Source of the DNA: a virus
IMG/VR virus record: IMGVR_UViG_3300028592_000067
Span: 1 to 28,025 of that record
DNA: 28,025 nucleotides
Reading direction: 5' to 3' (one strand)
Both the position numbers and the translations under genes were made by a program. Under the pieces are notes generated by a model. That model did no database searches and was not told where the DNA came from. It worked only from the letters and a program-made list of their open reading frames with translations. Below, in pieces: positions 13,557-20,746 of this stretch (its first letter is position 1; the number at the start of each line of letters is the position of its first letter).

Positions 13557-13785
13557 CGGACGGCCCTGCGAACAGGTTCGTCAGAGCCTCGCGCAGGGCG
13601 CGCTCCACGTCGTCGTGCGGCTCGTCGCTGTGTGCGATGCACCGACCGCTCTTGTAGACCCCGATCGTGAATCCTTCCTCCCACACCTGCATCTGGAGGC
13701 TGATACGCGGCCGCTTGAGCCGCCCCACCTCCGCGGCGAGCGCCGCGATGCGCATCGCGTCTGTCACCCGCTGCTTCTTAGCCAT
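13546..13785 (-). CDS. Hypothetical 79-residue protein
   Basis: Starts MAKKQRVTDAMRIAALAAEV. An N-terminal helix is followed by a beta-rich middle (RISLQMQVWEEGFTIGVYKS, then GRCIAHSDEPHDDV) and a C-terminal helix (VERALREALTNLFAG). It may be a small alpha/beta accessory protein. I do not recognise the family. The start overlaps the HNH gene by 8 bases. Confidence 0.5.
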   Translation of the reverse strand: MAKKQRVTDAMRIAALAAEVGRLKRPRISLQMQVWEEGFTIGVYKSGRCIAHSDEPHDDVERALREALTNLFAGPSDAH

Positions 13786-14134
13786 GGATCCTCTTGCCCT
13801 TGAGGGCTTCGTGGTGATTGTGGCAGGGACGGCACGCGGTCTGTAAATCGCTCATCAGCTCGTCGCCCCCGAACCGCGCGTAGGTCGTGTGGTGCACGGT
13901 CAGCTGCTCGGTCAGCAGGCACCCCGCGTGCTGCATCTCGCACTCGGGCGACTCGCCCAGCTTCTGCGCGCGGATCCGCTTCCACGTCGCCGACGCCAGG
14001 TACTTCCGGTACGCCGCCCGACGCCTCGCACTCGCCGCGGCGTTCACCTTCGGGATCGGCTTGCTCGAGCGCGGCAGGTAGGACGTGCGCTTGGGCGGGT
14101 TGCCGCGTGGCAACGGCTTTCGGCGCTGGATCAT
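13778..14134 (-). CDS. HNH endonuclease
   Basis: A 118-residue protein. The ATG at 14134 has GGAGGT six bases upstream. The basic N-terminus (MIQRRKPLPRGNPPKRTSYL) is followed by a helix ending ATWKRIRAQKLGES. Next come CEMQHAG, a TVHHTTY pair (HH of the HNH core), and a second knuckle CRPCHNHHEALKGKR. This matches small phage HNH nucleases of the zinc-knuckle type. It lies among replication genes rather than beside terS, so a nicking role in recombination or free homing activity are both possible. Confidence 0.8.
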   Translation of the reverse strand: MIQRRKPLPRGNPPKRTSYLPRSSKPIPKVNAAASARRRAAYRKYLASATWKRIRAQKLGESPECEMQHAGCLLTEQLTVHHTTYARFGGDELMSDLQTACRPCHNHHEALKGKRIHG

Positions 14135-14475
14135 CGCGACCTCCACCAGCGGCCGATGCTCGGGCCGAACCTTGCCAGCACGGCGAGGGCGGCTCCGGCG
14201 ACGCCGAGCAATGGCTCTCTCCCCGCCCACGCGAAGCCCACGATCCCCAGCCCGACAGCGGCCGAGAACCCGCGCGCGAACGCAGACTCGGCCTCCTGCC
14301 TGGCCTCGCGCGCGCAGATGCGACTCTCGAGCAGGTACATCGCCGCCCACTTCGGCATATCTATCCGCCGCGGTGCGCCGTACTGCCACACCTCGACGGT
14401 CACGAGCTCGTACTCCGCGTCCGGCTGGCGGTCGGCGTCCAGCAGTTCCAGCGGGCGCTTCTGGGGGCGGGTCAT
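14131..14475 (-). CDS. Membrane-associated protein with hydrophobic C-terminus
   Basis: A 114-residue protein. Residues 1-65 are soluble and charged. Residues about 68-108 hold two hydrophobic stretches, FSAAVGLGIVGFAWAG and LLGVAGAALAVLARFG, separated by REP, which suggests a short membrane hairpin. It ends GRWWRSR. Phage proteins of this shape can be holin-like, but no lysis genes are adjacent. ATGA overlaps link it to both neighbours. Confidence 0.5.
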   Translation of the reverse strand: MTRPQKRPLELLDADRQPDAEYELVTVEVWQYGAPRRIDMPKWAAMYLLESRICAREARQEAESAFARGFSAAVGLGIVGFAWAGREPLLGVAGAALAVLARFGPSIGRWWRSR

Positions 14476-15005
14476 GGCGTCACCTTCCCGTCCGCGATCG
14501 CCAGCAGCACGGCGCGAATCCGCGCCACGTCGCCCCGCTCGTCACGGTGCCAGCACGGCACCAGCGGCTCGCCGTCACGCGTGCGCAACGCGATGCGGCC
14601 ACCGACCTCCACATCACCGCACTTGGCTCCTGGCACCACGTACACGCGGTCCAGTTCCGGGTCGTGGATCACGAACGCGCTCGTTCCTCCAGCCACCGCG
14701 AAGCGCCGCAGGAACCCCGCTTCCGCGCGCGTGGAATCGCCCTTGGTGCCGGAGAGCGATGCGCCGCCGGCCAACCGCTTGAGCTCGAGGGCGATGGCCA
14801 CTCCACCCACCGAGCCCACGAAGTCCACGCCGTTCTTCTTCACGAAGATCATGCGGCGCCCCGGCAGCATCTTCGTCTCGGGGTGGCACCGCGCGAGGCA
14901 CACGCCGTGCATGGGCGCGATCGCCGCGGTGAACAGATTCTCGAACGCCTGACCCGATCGCTTCGCCAGCCGCCCCGCCGCCCGCCGCTCCATCGTCGCG
15001 CTCAT
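14472..15005 (-). CDS. RecU-like Holliday junction resolvase
   Basis: A 177-residue protein starting MSATMERRAAGRLAKRSGQA. SGQAFENLF carries E22. Residues 58-76 read NGVDFVGSVGGVAIALELK, giving D61, E74 and K76 as the catalytic cluster of the RecU/PD-(D/E)XK fold. The following SGTKGDSTRAEAGFLRRFAV and GGTSAFVIHD match the RecU C-terminal half. RecU resolves Holliday junctions during recombination or before packaging. It sits in the replication block with ATGA overlaps on both sides. Confidence 0.7.
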   Translation of the reverse strand: MSATMERRAAGRLAKRSGQAFENLFTAAIAPMHGVCLARCHPETKMLPGRRMIFVKKNGVDFVGSVGGVAIALELKRLAGGASLSGTKGDSTRAEAGFLRRFAVAGGTSAFVIHDPELDRVYVVPGAKCGDVEVGGRIALRTRDGEPLVPCWHRDERGDVARIRAVLLAIADGKVTP

Positions 15006-15160
15006 GAGTGCACCGCCCGACGCCGCGCCCGATCGAGCTTCCGTGACGCCAGCCGCCAGAGCGCGCGCGTGGATCCCGCCGGCGCTCGTCGTGCCGCCGC
15101 CCACCCGATCGCCAACCCACCCAGCGCCATCAGCGCTTCCCGCAGGACGTCGAGGTTCAC
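15002..15160 (-). CDS. Small protein with one hydrophobic helix, 52 residues
   Basis: A GTG start overlaps the upstream stop (GTGA) and the stop overlaps the resolvase ATG (ATGA), which supports a real gene. The hydrophobic segment at residues 4-20 (LREALMALGGLAIGWAAA) is followed by a very basic tail (LASRKLDRARRRAV). It may be membrane-anchored. The function is unknown. Confidence 0.5.
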   Translation of the reverse strand: MNLDVLREALMALGGLAIGWAAARRAPAGSTRALWRLASRKLDRARRRAVHS

Positions 15161-15729
15161 GCGGCGTCCTCCAGGCTGATGCGGCGCATCGGGTCGTAGA
15201 CCGGCACCCCGTTCTCCAAGCCGAGGTAGAACACCTCGGCCGGCAGCGCATCGCCACCACGGCGCCGACACTCGCACTGGAATCGCGTCATGGGTGCGCC
15301 CGCCAGCGGCGCCAGCTTGGCGGCGACGTCCGGGTTCGCGGCGATCCGTGACGTGAGCTGGTTGGTCATCCGCTCGAGCGACTCCGGGAAGTGCCGGATC
15401 GCGTTCGTGTTCGGGTCGCGCAGCACCTTGAGCCAGAGCAGCCCACCGCACCCGCACTGGCACTTGCTCCAGTGCGGCAGGATGCGCTCCTGGCGGCGCT
15501 CGTGACGGACGCTGGCCTCCTGCGCCCACTCGAGGAAATGCGCGGCCGTGGGGCGCTTTTTGCCCGACGCCAGCGCCCGGCGCATCGCGTGCTGTAGGTC
15601 GCCGAGCGGGAGATGGCCGAGCACGCCGCGCCACCGCCGCTCCTGCAGGGCGGCGTCAGCGACCGAGAGCGCGTACTGCGGCCACTCGACGTTGACGCCG
15701 GCGTAGAACTCACCGAAGTGGTCAGCCAT
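15157..15729 (-). CDS. Hypothetical replication-module protein, 190 residues
   Basis: Starts MADHFGEFYAGVNVEWPQYA. The N-terminal domain is helical (LQERRWRGVLGHLPLGDLQH, then a PTAAHFLEWAQEASV stretch), reminiscent of phage helicase-loader or loader-inhibitor N-domains, which often follow the replisome organizer. The middle has CQCGCGG and the C-terminal part has FQCECRRRGGD, together a likely zinc site. It lies one base after the replisome organizer stop. The helicase-loading suggestion is inference from position and shape. Confidence 0.5.
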   Translation of the reverse strand: MADHFGEFYAGVNVEWPQYALSVADAALQERRWRGVLGHLPLGDLQHAMRRALASGKKRPTAAHFLEWAQEASVRHERRQERILPHWSKCQCGCGGLLWLKVLRDPNTNAIRHFPESLERMTNQLTSRIAANPDVAAKLAPLAGAPMTRFQCECRRRGGDALPAEVFYLGLENGVPVYDPMRRISLEDAA

Positions 15730-15730
15730 G

Positions 15731-16606
15731 CTAGAAGCCCTCCGCGCGCAGACCGGACTTGATCTCTTGCTCGACCTGCTCGCGTGCTCGGTCCATCTCG
15801 GCGCGCTTCGCATCACCCGAGCCGATTCCACGCGGCGCTGGCGGTGCCTCGCCGACCCGCCGCGCGAACCCGTGCAAGGCGTTCTGCGAGAAGTCGACCT
15901 GCAGCGCGCGCATCGCCACGAGCGCGGCGCCCATCACCTCCCAGGCGAGCGGCGCATGCGTGCCCATGCCGCCGTGATTCGCGGTGCGGAGTACGGCGTC
16001 CATGCCGTCGGGCATGCGGTGCGTCTTGCGATACGCGACGTAGGCGGCGCGGTGGGTCTCATCGGCGAACTCGTGAGCGAGTCCGTCTCCAAGTGCGACC
16101 AGCCGAACGACCGACGATGTCGCCGGAGAAGTCGCGCCAGCGGCTCCGTCTTCCGACTCTCCCCCTTCCGAACCTCCTACTTCCGAACCTCCGAACCTCC
16201 GAACCTCCGCACCCCCAGACTCTACGGAGACTTGCCGGATTTCCTCCGTAGAGTTTTCGGAGACCGGGAGGAGAGTCGGCGAGATTTTCGGCTTGCCGGG
16301 GTTCTTGATGACCTGATGTTCTTCCCAGCCAAGCACTTGGATGACGCGCGCGCCGTCCGTCGTCCAACGCAACCGGATGCTCTTCACGCGCACGAGGTCG
16401 AGAATCCAGCGCTCGAGGTCGTCCGGCGTGACCGACTCGTCGTGCGGGTAGAGATTGCCGAGCAGTTGGCGCGGTTCAGCGCGCACGAACCCCTCGTCAT
16501 CGGCTTGTGAGATGAGCAGGATGAACGTGTAGCGGGCCGGAATCGGCGCGCCGGCCATCTTGCGCGACGACGGGAGTTCGGGCTTGATCGACCGGATGCG
16601 GGCCAT
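15731..16606 (-). CDS. Phage replisome organizer (replication initiator)
   Basis: A 291-residue protein starting MARIRSIKPELPSSRKMAGA. The N-terminal 110 residues match the winged-helix replisome-organizer pattern: ADDEGFVRAEPRQLLGNLYP, LERWILDLVRV, and LGWEEHQVIKNPGKPKI. A Gly/Ser/Glu linker follows (about residues 125-155) whose DNA carries iteron-like direct repeats. The C-terminal half is helical and may contact a helicase loader. Initiators of this kind, like lambda O, bind an origin inside their own gene. The ATG shares one base with the upstream stop. Confidence 0.75.
   Translation of the reverse strand: MARIRSIKPELPSSRKMAGAPIPARYTFILLISQADDEGFVRAEPRQLLGNLYPHDESVTPDDLERWILDLVRVKSIRLRWTTDGARVIQVLGWEEHQVIKNPGKPKISPTLLPVSENSTEEIRQVSVESGGAEVRRFGGSEVGGSEGGESEDGAAGATSPATSSVVRLVALGDGLAHEFADETHRAAYVAYRKTHRMPDGMDAVLRTANHGGMGTHAPLAWEVMGAALVAMRALQVDFSQNALHGFARRVGEAPPAPRGIGSGDAKRAEMDRAREQVEQEIKSGLRAEGF
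16166..16253. repeat. Iteron-like repeats and inverted repeat, candidate replication origin
   Basis: The 8-bp unit GAACCTCC occurs four times (16170-16177, 16185-16192, 16193-16200, 16201-16208), twice within a longer TTCCGAACCTCC unit. Next to it is a perfect 10-bp inverted repeat, CTCTACGGAG (16220-16229) and CTCCGTAGAG (16244-16253). All of this lies in the linker codons of the replisome organizer, the same placement as the lambda origin within gene O. Confidence 0.5.
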
Positions 16607-16725
16607 TAGCTGCGCCCTCCGCCCATCGCGAGGCAGTCGCACTTGTGCGCCTCGAGTCGGTCGTCGGTCGCGAAAAGAGCCGCGAGCGCGGTGAGGAACT
16701 GCGCCGAGATGTAGCATCGGATCAT
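16606..16725 (-). CDS. Small 39-residue protein
   Basis: Starts MIRCYISAQFLTALAALFAT and ends CDCLAMGGGRS. The ATG overlaps the upstream stop (ATGA) and the stop shares a base with the replisome organizer ATG (TAATG). It has a short amphipathic helix and three Cys. It is supported mainly by the coupled start and stop; it may serve only to couple translation. Confidence 0.4.
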   Translation of the reverse strand: MIRCYISAQFLTALAALFATDDRLEAHKCDCLAMGGGRS

Positions 16726-17237
16726 GCCACGGCCTTCGCCCGGTAATCGGACGGATCGAGGTAGACCTGCTGAGGGTTGCCGTGCGCGCCGTCCCGGGTG
16801 GAGGCGCGCTTCACGACCTGACCGCCGTCCCGTAGCTCGCCGAGCATCCCACGCCGAGCGAGCCCGTTGAGCCACGGCCCGACCCATGACCAGGCGCGCA
16901 TCTCGTCGCCCAAGGCGGTGTCGTGCCCCGCAAGCCGCGCCAGTTCGTGCACGTCGTCGGCGGTGACGCCGGGATTCTCGTCGAGGTTCTTGCGATCGCG
17001 CGCGCGCTTGAGCAGGTCGGGGAGCACCTTCGCCTTGATGCGCTCGCGTAACTCGGCGCGCTCTTCGGCATTCAGCGGGCGGAACGAGAGGGCCGGCTTG
17101 GGGTCCGGGACCTCTTCGCGCGGCGGCGAGACGAACTGCTCGCGCAGCGCGGTCTCGGCGGCTTGTACGTCGCACTGTGTGAACAGGGGACCGAGGTCCA
17201 AGGCCGGGCGCGTGCCGATGATGTCGTGGTCGCTCAT
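16722..17237 (-). CDS. Hypothetical 171-residue protein in the replication block
   Basis: Starts MSDHDIIGTRPALDLGPLFT. A charged helical segment (AEERAELRERIKAKVLPDLL, then KRARDRKNLDENPGVTADDV) leads into a compact domain (HELARLAGHDTALGDEMRAW, then LNGLARRGMLGELRDGGQVV) that could be a winged helix. It ends with PQQVYLDPSDYRAKAVA. It is probably nucleic-acid binding, but I do not recognise a family. ATGA links on both sides. Confidence 0.5.
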   Translation of the reverse strand: MSDHDIIGTRPALDLGPLFTQCDVQAAETALREQFVSPPREEVPDPKPALSFRPLNAEERAELRERIKAKVLPDLLKRARDRKNLDENPGVTADDVHELARLAGHDTALGDEMRAWSWVGPWLNGLARRGMLGELRDGGQVVKRASTRDGAHGNPQQVYLDPSDYRAKAVA

Positions 17238-17443
17238 GCGACCGCTCCCGCTGCCCGCTCGCGCCGGCAGTCCTCGCACCCGCAGATGCAGACGCGGTTG
17301 TGCCCGACGCCGTGCGGCTTCTTCGGGTCGCGGAAGCAGTGGATGACGCCGACCGAGCCGTACTGGTAGACCTTCCCCGGCACCCAGCGGCGGCGCAGCG
17401 GCGCAGCAGCGGCGAACAGGTCGAGCGTGGCGGTGTCTTTCAT
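17234..17443 (-). CDS. Small Cys-rich protein, 69 residues
   Basis: Starts MKDTATLDLFAAAAPLRRRW. The C-terminal half reads IHCFRDPKKPHGVGHNRVCI and then CGCEDCRRE, a likely single zinc site. The N-terminal TLDLF resembles the beta-clamp-binding pentapeptide, though the usual first Gln is Thr. It is joined to both neighbours by ATGA overlaps. The function is unknown. Confidence 0.5.
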   Translation of the reverse strand: MKDTATLDLFAAAAPLRRRWVPGKVYQYGSVGVIHCFRDPKKPHGVGHNRVCICGCEDCRRERAAGAVA

Positions 17444-18012
17444 GCGGCCTTCCTCCAGTAGCGCCAGCTGGCTCGCCCTGCGGTCGGGGGTGCGTCATTC
17501 ACCCGCTCGATGCGCCTTGCGATGGCAAGGCGACGCAGCATCTCGGCGGTACTTGCGGGCTGGTGCCCGACGCGCTTGGCGATTGCAGCTGACGGCAGCG
17601 CCGACTCGGGCGACGACGGAAGAGCGGCTACCAGCGTCGCCGTGAGGTTGCCCCGCGGCCCGTGGACTCGCGTGTACGGGGCTGTGGCTTGTGCCGGGCG
17701 CGCCGCTTGTGGGGGCGGCGGCGGTGCTGTTGGTCTCGCGTGCGCAAGCTGTGTGACCGGGACCGCGCCAGAGCGCCGCGCCGTAGCTGAGCGTTCAGCC
17801 AGCGCTTGCTCAAGCCACTCTTGCGCCTCGCGCTCCACGAGGCCGGCCTGTACTAGTCGCCAGACTAGGCGGTAGCACGCGATGGCGGCCTTCGGGATAT
17901 GCGACCAGCACCCGATGCACATGAGGTCGCCGGAGCCGACTACGGCGCCGCGACACGACATGCACGCACCGGAGCGGTGCGCGCGAGGGATCACCGCAGC
18001 AGCACTGTTCAC
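17440..18012 (-). CDS. Zinc-ribbon plus winged-helix protein A
   Basis: A 190-residue protein starting at GTG 18012 (GTGA overlap). Residues about 16-36 are a zinc knuckle pair (CMSCRGAVVGSGDLMCIGCW). A helical stretch and a Pro/Ala linker follow, then a C-terminal winged helix (LPSAAIAKRVGHQPASTAEM, then LRRLAIARRIERV) ending SWRYWRKAA. The architecture, and the ARRIxR...YWR ending in particular, is shared with the 20116-20571 gene on the other side of the methyltransferase. It is probably a DNA-binding regulator. Confidence 0.6.
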   Translation of the reverse strand: MNSAAAVIPRAHRSGACMSCRGAVVGSGDLMCIGCWSHIPKAAIACYRLVWRLVQAGLVEREAQEWLEQALAERSATARRSGAVPVTQLAHARPTAPPPPPQAARPAQATAPYTRVHGPRGNLTATLVAALPSSPESALPSAAIAKRVGHQPASTAEMLRRLAIARRIERVNDAPPTAGRASWRYWRKAA

Positions 18013-18239
18013 GGCGCACACTCCGTGCACACCCATCCGGCGGCATGCTCCGGGAAGTCGAGAAGGACCGGCGGCTCGCCGCGAGCGCGGTCCACGCTGG
18101 AGGTGGCAATCGACCGGTCACAGCGCATGCACCGAACGAAGACCAGCCCGCTCGCCGCCGGGTCGCGCTTGAACACATCCAAGGCGCGCTGTCGCTCCGC
18201 GAGGAGGTGTGGGTAGCGCTTCGCGTAGAGGGCACTCAT
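18009..18239 (-). CDS. Small zinc-ribbon protein, 76 residues
   Basis: Starts MSALYAKRYPHLLAERQRAL at an ATG overlapping the methyltransferase stop (ATGA). CMRC near the middle and CTEC at the C-terminus form a two-knuckle zinc ribbon around a DRARGEPPVLLDFPEHAAGW loop. It is coupled to the methyltransferase and could be a regulator or partner, but nothing shows this directly. Confidence 0.55.
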   Translation of the reverse strand: MSALYAKRYPHLLAERQRALDVFKRDPAASGLVFVRCMRCDRSIATSSVDRARGEPPVLLDFPEHAAGWVCTECAP

Positions 18240-20116
18240 GCGACCGCCTGCGAGAACAGGTCGCGCTCGACCTCGACGCCGCCGAGCACGTTCGCCCGGA
18301 CGATCGCTTCGGCCAGCGGTGGACACACCGAGTTGCCGCACATGCGGACCTGCGCGGTCTTCGTCATCGGCTTGCCGTTGAAGTCGATGTCGATGCGGTA
18401 CGTGTCCGGGAATCCCTGCGCGCGGTAGAGCTCGCGCGGGGCCAGCATCCGCATGCCGATGTCGGCGATCGCGTACTCCACCCCGTTCACCGTCACGAGG
18501 CCGAAGCGGTCGCGAGTCGAGAGCGTGCGCATCGGGTCGTGAAGATCTCCGCCGTCCTTCTCGTTCCCGTAGTAGGCCACGAGGAAGGCGCGGACCTCGG
18601 CCAGGTGCAGCCCGTTGGCGAGCACGGTTGGCGCTGGCTGCTCCACGCTCCGACCTCCGCTCGTTCCGTGCATCACCTCGAGGTGCGCCGTCGCGATGTT
18701 GAGCTGCGTTGCCCGTGCGGTGATCGTCGGCAGCGGCGCATCCGCAGCGGCGGCGTTCACGTCACCGGCGTTGCGCTCCGTGTAGTGCTTCGCGAGGAAG
18801 GCAGCGCAGAGCGAGCCGCCGTTCCCCGTCGGCACCACGGTGGGCACCGGATCCCTGAGCGAGCGAGCACGTGGCTCTTGTCCCTCGCGCTCGCCGTAGC
18901 GGGGCACAAGCGTCGGTGCCACCAGTGCGAAGCGCGGATCTGCGGTCTGCGTCGGCAACGGAGATCGGAAGTCATTGCAGCGTCCAGCCGAACTGACCGC
19001 ACCCTTATCCCCGTACAACCCGGCGAGCACCGGGGCGATCAGCGCGTGCTCGCCTCGGTTCGCACCCGTGATTGTGCGGACCGGTTCGTTTGCCGGATGG
19101 CCGCGCTCCTTGTCGTGATGAGTGAGCGGGGCGATGATCGGCGCGACGAGCGTCGGGTCCGGCGCCTTGAGGCAGCGCGGGCACCGGTCGTGCTCGGCCC
19201 ACATGGCGAAGCCACAGTGCGTGCATACCGACTTCGCTTCGTCAAGCCCCTCGATGACCGGCATCACGATGGCATGACCGCCGCCCTTCGGGTGCGCCGT
19301 CACCGTCCGCATCGGCTCGTCGATCGAGATTGGCTTGCCGCCCCACGAGGCGTTCTGCACCTCGACGATGAATGGCTTCGGCGACTCGAGCACGAACCGC
19401 CGGAGCCCGCGCGCGATCCGCTTGAGCGTGTTCTCTGCCAGTGGCCGCGTGCGTTCGAAGATGCTCGGGCAAGGAATCGACCAGTCGATGCACTCAGCGG
19501 CCGTGCGCCAGGGACTCGCGCGGTTCTTCCCATGGGTCGGTGCCGGCCACACGATCTGCTCGCCGTCGCAGCGCGCCACGAGGAACAGCCGCTTCCTGAT
19601 GGTGGGCGTCCCATAGTCGCAGGCCTTGAGCTCGCGGTGATCGACCACGTAGCCGAGCCGCTGCAGCTTGGCGCGGAACGCCCGAAACGTCTTGCCCTTC
19701 CGCTGCGGGCAGGGGCGACCGTCGGCGAGCACCGGCCCCCATGTCTGGAACTCTTCGACGTTCTCGAGGACGATGATGCGCGGCTTGACCGCCTCCGCCC
19801 ACCGGACCGCAATCCACGCGAGCCCGCGCACGCGCTTGCTCACGGGCTTGCCGCCCTTCGCCTTGGAGAAGTGTTTGCAGTCAGGCGACAGCCACATGAG
19901 GCCGACCGGACGACCGGCGCATGCCACAACCGGGTCGACCTTCCACACGTCCTCCGCGTAGTGCACCGACTCAGGATGGTTCGCGGCGTGGAGCGCGATC
20001 GCTTCCTTGTCGTGATTGATCGCGATGTCCGGCCCGCGACCGAGCGCCCACGAGATGCCGAGCGATGCGCCACCGCCCCCGGCGAACGAGTCAACGATGA
20101 TCTCGCCGGGACGCAT
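18236..20116 (-). CDS. C5 cytosine DNA methyltransferase with repeat-rich recognition region
   Basis: A 626-residue enzyme that transfers methyl from SAM to C5 of cytosine. Motif I is DSFAGGGGASLG (9-20). Motif IV is SPDCKHFS with catalytic Cys80 (SPDC in place of PPCQ). Motif VI is ENVEEF (118-123). Motif VIII is RKRLFLVA (174-181). Motif X includes GNSVCPP (594-600). Between VIII and X lie about 300 residues with seven copies of a P-x-x-T repeat (near 267, 344, 386, 423, 460, 495 and 528) and an embedded zinc ribbon CTHC...CPRC (298-315). Probable roles are protection from host restriction or epigenetic control. No partner restriction gene is seen. A GTG at 20119 is an alternative start. 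Confidence 0.9.
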   Translation of the reverse strand: MRPGEIIVDSFAGGGGASLGISWALGRGPDIAINHDKEAIALHAANHPESVHYAEDVWKVDPVVACAGRPVGLMWLSPDCKHFSKAKGGKPVSKRVRGLAWIAVRWAEAVKPRIIVLENVEEFQTWGPVLADGRPCPQRKGKTFRAFRAKLQRLGYVVDHRELKACDYGTPTIRKRLFLVARCDGEQIVWPAPTHGKNRASPWRTAAECIDWSIPCPSIFERTRPLAENTLKRIARGLRRFVLESPKPFIVEVQNASWGGKPISIDEPMRTVTAHPKGGGHAIVMPVIEGLDEAKSVCTHCGFAMWAEHDRCPRCLKAPDPTLVAPIIAPLTHHDKERGHPANEPVRTITGANRGEHALIAPVLAGLYGDKGAVSSAGRCNDFRSPLPTQTADPRFALVAPTLVPRYGEREGQEPRARSLRDPVPTVVPTGNGGSLCAAFLAKHYTERNAGDVNAAAADAPLPTITARATQLNIATAHLEVMHGTSGGRSVEQPAPTVLANGLHLAEVRAFLVAYYGNEKDGGDLHDPMRTLSTRDRFGLVTVNGVEYAIADIGMRMLAPRELYRAQGFPDTYRIDIDFNGKPMTKTAQVRMCGNSVCPPLAEAIVRANVLGGVEVERDLFSQAVA

Positions 20117-20571
20117 CACGACGCCGCCTCCAGCCGCCAGTACGCCATCGGGTACCGGCCGTTCTCGGGGCGAATCTCCAACTTCGCACGCCCGATGCGC
20201 CGCTTGGCCACGAGATGCGCGATGGCCGTCATGACCTGCGACCTCGTCGGCGGGTTCTCGCCGCAGAGCGCGATGATCGCGGGGACGGGAGCCCGCTCCG
20301 TCTTGACCGCGGGTAGCACGGCGTACACGCGATCGATCGTGCCGTTACTCGCGTGCGAGGCCCTGACTGTCGGCGTGGCCGCGATGGGCCGGACGCGACG
20401 CCAGGTATCCTGACAGGCCCGATTCGGGCAGCGCTCGATCGTGTAGCCGGCGCGGTCGATGTCGAACTCCAGCACGGTCCCGCAGCACTTCACGCAGTGC
20501 GCGAACTCCATCGTTGCCGAGCGCGAAGTCAGCGTCGGCTCGAGACGGATGTCTCCGAGGGCGGCGGTCAT
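20116..20571 (-). CDS. Zinc-ribbon plus winged-helix protein B
   Basis: A 151-residue protein. The N-terminal zinc ribbon is HCVKCCGTVLEFDIDRAG then ERCPNRAC (about residues 25-53). The C-terminal winged helix includes PTRSQVMTAIAHLVAKRRIG and ends GRYPMAYWRLEAAS. It has the same layout and ending as the 17440-18012 gene, so the two are probably diverged paralogues. It is the first gene left of attP, and its stop overlaps the methyltransferase start. ATG 20511 is an alternative start. Confidence 0.6.
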   Translation of the reverse strand: MTAALGDIRLEPTLTSRSATMEFAHCVKCCGTVLEFDIDRAGYTIERCPNRACQDTWRRVRPIAATPTVRASHASNGTIDRVYAVLPAVKTERAPVPAIIALCGENPPTRSQVMTAIAHLVAKRRIGRAKLEIRPENGRYPMAYWRLEAAS

Positions 20572-20592
20572 GACAGCACCGCCGCGAAAGCC

Positions 20593-20616
20593 GTGGTCGC
20601 TCGTGTGGTCGCTCGT
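20593..20616. promoter_or_regulatory. attP left arm: tandem 12-bp direct repeats
   Basis: GTGGTCGCTCGT occurs twice in tandem (20593-20604 and 20605-20616). The same TGGTCGCTC core recurs as a tandem pair on the other side of the tRNA-like core (20826-20849). Paired direct repeats on both sides of a core are the expected layout of arm-type sites bound by the integrase N-terminal domain. Confidence 0.6.
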
Positions 20617-20634
20617 TCTTTCCCGGACGCACGG

Positions 20635-20675
20635 ACGGCCCCACCACGAGATGTCCTATCTCGTAGCGGGGCCGT
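20635..20675. terminator. Long stable hairpin between attP core and left arm
   Basis: ACGGCCCC (20635-20642) pairs with GGGGCCGT (20668-20675), and ACGAGAT (20646-20652) with ATCTCGT (20658-20664), leaving a 3x3 internal loop and a 5-nt apical loop. There is no T-tract on either strand. It may end integrase transcription with a factor, insulate the next operon, or be part of the attP structure. Confidence 0.5.
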
Positions 20676-20698
20676 CACATGCGTGCGGTCCAACGAAG

Positions 20699-20746
20699 TA
20701 GCTGGGGCGGGACTCGAACCCGCGACCCCGGCATTATGAGTGCCGG
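20699..20746 (-). other. attP core: 3' fragment of tRNA-Met (CAT)
   Basis: On the minus strand there is a complete anticodon arm (CCGGCA, loop CTCATAA, TGCCGG; anticodon CAT at 20738-20736), a 5-nt variable region, and a perfect T-arm (GCGGG, TTCGAGT, CCCGC). The acceptor strand CCCAGCT and discriminator A follow. No matching 5' acceptor strand or D-arm lies upstream, so this is not a whole tRNA. Tyrosine integrases commonly use the 3' half of a tRNA gene as target, and the integrase gene starts its 3' end about 115 bases away. Confidence 0.8.

Noticed and set aside
14131-14475. Holin assignment
   Set aside because: Two hydrophobic stretches exist, but there is no adjacent endolysin or spanin and the soluble N-terminal half is long.
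16166-16208. CRISPR-like array
   Set aside because: The repeats are 8-12 bp, contiguous and in coding sequence, with no unique spacers; no Cas genes are present.
18209-20413. 734-codon plus-strand open frame
   Set aside because: It is antisense to the clearly recognised cytosine methyltransferase; the text is Arg/His/Ala-rich with no domain. It is a GC-rich shadow frame.
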